The notes below the pieces were generated by a model that made no database searches, was not told where the DNA came from, and was given only the letters and a program-made list of their open reading frames with translations. DNA of 8,174 bases from JBDHZU01 sp039812085 (GTDB lineage: Bacteria > Actinomycetota > Actinomycetes > S36-B12 > UBA10799), in NCBI GenBank assembly GCA_039812085.1, contig JBDHZU010000092.1, positions 1 to 8,174 of the forward strand, given 5' to 3'. The stretch's first letter is position 1. Every line of letters begins with the position of its first letter. The position numbers were made by a program, and so were the translations under genes. Of this stretch, positions 6,371 through 8,174 are shown one piece after another.

Positions 6371-6412
6371 AGCACTGGTCGAGTCAGTTGACGTCTGCTG
6401 CCTGATGACCAG
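6368..6412 (+). repeat. Crossing inverted repeats next to the smc ribosome site
   Basis: GGCAGCA (6368-6374) pairs with TGCTGCC (6396-6402). CTGGTC (6375-6380) pairs with GACCAG (6407-6412). The two pairings interleave, so they form either a pseudoknot or alternatives. The first also shares 6368-6370 with the larger upstream stem. The last arm ends three bases before GGAG of smc. Confidence 0.4.
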
Positions 6413-6414
6413 CT

Positions 6415-6418
6415 GGAG
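6415..6418 (+). promoter_or_regulatory. Shine-Dalgarno site deciding the smc start
   Basis: GGAG lies five bases before the GTG at 6424. An in-frame GTG at 6418 overlaps this site and would add two residues; 6424 gives the family N-terminus MHLKRLTVKGFKSFA. Confidence 0.75.
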
Positions 6419-6423
6419 TGGGT

Positions 6424-8174
6424 GTGCATCTCAAGAGGCTCACAGTGAAGGGCTTCAAGTCCTTCGCGTCGGCAACAACCCTTGAGTTTGAACCGGGGAT
6501 TACCTGTGTGGTGGGTCCGAACGGTTCGGGCAAGTCGAACGTGGTGGATGCCATCGCCTGGGTCATGGGCGAGCAAGGCGCCAAATCGTTGCGTGGCGGC
6601 AAGATGGAAGACGTCATCTTCGCGGGTACCTCCGGACGCGCGCCGCTTGGTCGGGCAGAGGTCACACTCACGATCGACAACACCGATGGTGCATTGCCTA
6701 TCGACTACACCGAGGTATCCATCACTCGAACCTTGTTCCGCAGCGGTGGCTCGGAATACCAAATCAACGGCGAACCGTGTCGTTTGCTGGATGTCCAGGA
6801 ATTGCTGTCTGACTCAGGCATTGGCCGCGAAATGCACGTCATCGTTGGGCAAGGGCGGCTGGACTCGATCCTGCATGCCACCCCAGAAGATCGTCGCGGG
6901 TTCATCGAAGAAGCTGCTGGTGTACTCAAGCACCGCAAGCGCAAAGAGAAGGCGCTACGCAAGCTTGACGCTATGACGGCCAATATGGCTCGACTGCAGG
7001 ATTTGACCACTGAGCTCAAGCGACAGCTCAAGCCGCTTGGTCGTCAGGCGGAGGTTGCTCGTCGGGCAGCAGTCATCCAGTCCGATGTGCGTGACTCGCG
7101 GTTGCGCCTATACGCCGACGATGCAGTCACTTTGTCGAACACGCTGGAACAAGAAGAGGCTGACGAGGCTGCATTGCGTGATCGTCGCGCGCAACTGGAA
7201 TCCACGCTTGAAGCCGCCCGCGAACGATACGAGGCGGCCGAACGTGAGGCACAGACAGCAACTACGCAGGTCGCCGAAGCGAATGAGACCCACCTGCGTT
7301 TGACCGCGCTGCGAGAGCGCTTTAACGGGCTGCAGGCTTTAGCCACTGAACGTGCGCGTCCTTTGATTGAGCCGCAGCAGCAAGTACTTGGCCCAGATCC
7401 GGAGGATTTGGATCGACAAGCAGACCAGGCACAGACCGGCGCTGCTGAGTTGGCGACCGAGGTTGACGCGCTGCAAGCAGACCTTGAGGTAGCGGAAGAA
7501 GCCACCTCCCTGGCAGATACGGCCGCGCGGCAGGCACAGGCTGATGACGATGCTCACCGAGAAGAGTTGGCATCGGCGCGTGAACGGATCGCCCAGCGCG
7601 AAGGGTCGCTGCTGGCCGCACGGGCACGGTTAGACGCCCGTGCTGCGGAGATCGAACGCTTGGCAGAAAGCCAGGCTGTGATCGGCGAACGATTGAAATC
7701 GCTGACTGAGCAGGTCTCTGCGCTGTCTGACTCAGACGGAATCGACTCCGAACAGATTGACCAGGCACACGCCCAGTTGGAGGCAGCAAGCGCTCGAGTC
7801 GCAGAACTCACCGCCGCTGTTGCTGAATGTGCCGATGAACTCTCAGCGGCACGACAAGAACGCGCTGGAGCGCTTTCCCGGATCGACGCACTCACGCTCT
7901 CCCTGGGTTCCTCGGCCTCAATCGACGCACTTAAGGCTGCGAATGCATCGGTCATCGGTCAGGTCACCGATGCACTCCGAGTGCAGCCAGGTTGGGAAGC
8001 CGCTGTTGAAGCTGCCGTTGCCCATGTCATCGGATCAGACGCAGTGGCAGTCACCGATCGTGCCGCTGCCCGTGACCTGTTGGCGACTGCCGCAACCAGT
8101 GACCTGGGTCAAGTCCGCCTGCTTATTGCTGGCGGCGCGACCTCGCAACCTGCGGCCACGACATCTGGTGGGCT
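6424..8174 (+). CDS. smc: Chromosome partition protein SMC, 3'-truncated by window edge
   Basis: SMC forms ring-shaped ATPase dimers that, with ScpA and ScpB, compact and segregate the chromosome. The frame is open from GTG 6424 to the right edge: 583 complete codons of a protein normally near 1,180 residues. Seen directly: the N-terminal head with MHLKRLTVKGFKSFA, Walker A GPNGSGKSN (residues 31-39), the conserved loop SLRGGKMEDVIFAG (55-68, Arg57), and the Q-loop VGQGRLDSIL with Gln143. FIEEAAGVLKHRKRKEKALRKL then leads into the coiled coil. A long Ala/Glu/Gln/Arg-rich coiled coil runs from about 170 to 495, then the hinge begins near residue 500 (SIDALKAANASVIGQVTDAL ...) and is cut off. 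The Walker B and signature motifs lie beyond the window. Spacing of 115 bases from the small upstream gene leaves room for its own control. Confidence 0.97.
   Translation, partial: MHLKRLTVKGFKSFASATTLEFEPGITCVVGPNGSGKSNVVDAIAWVMGEQGAKSLRGGKMEDVIFAGTSGRAPLGRAEVTLTIDNTDGALPIDYTEVSITRTLFRSGGSEYQINGEPCRLLDVQELLSDSGIGREMHVIVGQGRLDSILHATPEDRRGFIEEAAGVLKHRKRKEKALRKLDAMTANMARLQDLTTELKRQLKPLGRQAEVARRAAVIQSDVRDSRLRLYADDAVTLSNTLEQEEADEAALRDRRAQLESTLEAARERYEAAEREAQTATTQVAEANETHLRLTALRERFNGLQALATERARPLIEPQQQVLGPDPEDLDRQADQAQTGAAELATEVDALQADLEVAEEATSLADTAARQAQADDDAHREELASARERIAQREGSLLAARARLDARAAEIERLAESQAVIGERLKSLTEQVSALSDSDGIDSEQIDQAHAQLEAASARVAELTAAVAECADELSAARQERAGALSRIDALTLSLGSSASIDALKAANASVIGQVTDALRVQPGWEAAVEAAVAHVIGSDAVAVTDRAAARDLLATAATSDLGQVRLLIAGGATSQPAATTSGG

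Larger units (their letters stand above)
6309..6423 (+). other. Leader region before smc with overlapping inverted repeats
   Basis: The 115 bases between the small zipper gene and smc hold no gene. They contain three inverted repeats that share or cross bases (listed separately) and end in the smc ribosome site. No good -35/-10 pair was found, although TTGACG occurs at 6388-6393. Whether it is a transcribed regulatory leader or chance structure cannot be decided by eye. Confidence 0.4.

Noticed and set aside
6482..6976. Forward 164-codon frame inside smc
   Set aside because: It is in another frame over the SMC head domain, whose Walker A and Q-loop motifs are intact in the main frame. The Trp/Ser/Arg-rich product looks like a shadow.
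7044..7955. Reverse-strand open frames opposite smc with Ser/Ala/Arg-rich translations
   Set aside because: Their composition mirrors the Ala/Glu/Arg-rich coiled-coil codons of smc. They have no recognisable domain and no separate ribosome site was identified.

Overview
The window reads as an ordinary, densely packed chromosomal segment of an actinobacterium (Actinomycetota) of moderate GC content. Gene order and protein signatures support this. A SepIVA-type DivIVA-domain protein, a DUF177/YceD protein, bL32, RNase III, formamidopyrimidine-DNA glycosylase and SMC follow recG, rsmD and coaD, all on the + strand, as in the familiar actinobacterial recG-rsmD-coaD ... rnc-mutM-smc neighbourhood. 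I cannot name a genus. The composition looks less GC-biased than Streptomyces or Mycobacterium, so an environmental lineage is possible, but that is inference.

Layout. Bases 1-2819 hold a 5'-truncated recG overlapping rsmD by four bases (GTGA), then coaD after 25 bases. Bases 2848-3540 hold a sepIVA-like coiled-coil division gene. After a 118-base gap with a candidate extended -10 promoter comes a tightly spaced group from 3659 to 5987: DUF177 gene, rpmF, rnc and mutM. Gaps there are 11, 20 and 6 bases. A 111-base gap leads to a 69-residue leucine-zipper-like protein (6099-6308). A 115-base leader with overlapping inverted repeats precedes smc, which starts at 6424 and runs off the right edge inside its hinge domain.

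How the genes fit together. RecG (fork remodelling), MutM (8-oxoguanine repair) and SMC (chromosome organisation) maintain the chromosome. RsmD (16S rRNA m2G966), the DUF177 protein, bL32 and RNase III belong to ribosome production and rRNA processing. CoaD makes dephospho-CoA, and the SepIVA-like protein belongs to septation and polar growth. The genes share a transcription direction and tight spacing more than a single pathway.

Starts. Start codons are often GTG (rsmD, coaD, DUF177, rpmF, smc), and several were chosen over longer frames because a Shine-Dalgarno sequence and family N-termini agree. No tRNA, rRNA, mobile element, CRISPR array or defence system was seen. The least explained items are the small zipper protein between mutM and smc, the structured smc leader, the cysteine-free bL32 and the regular 11-residue repeat in the SepIVA-like protein. 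I found no convincing undescribed system.
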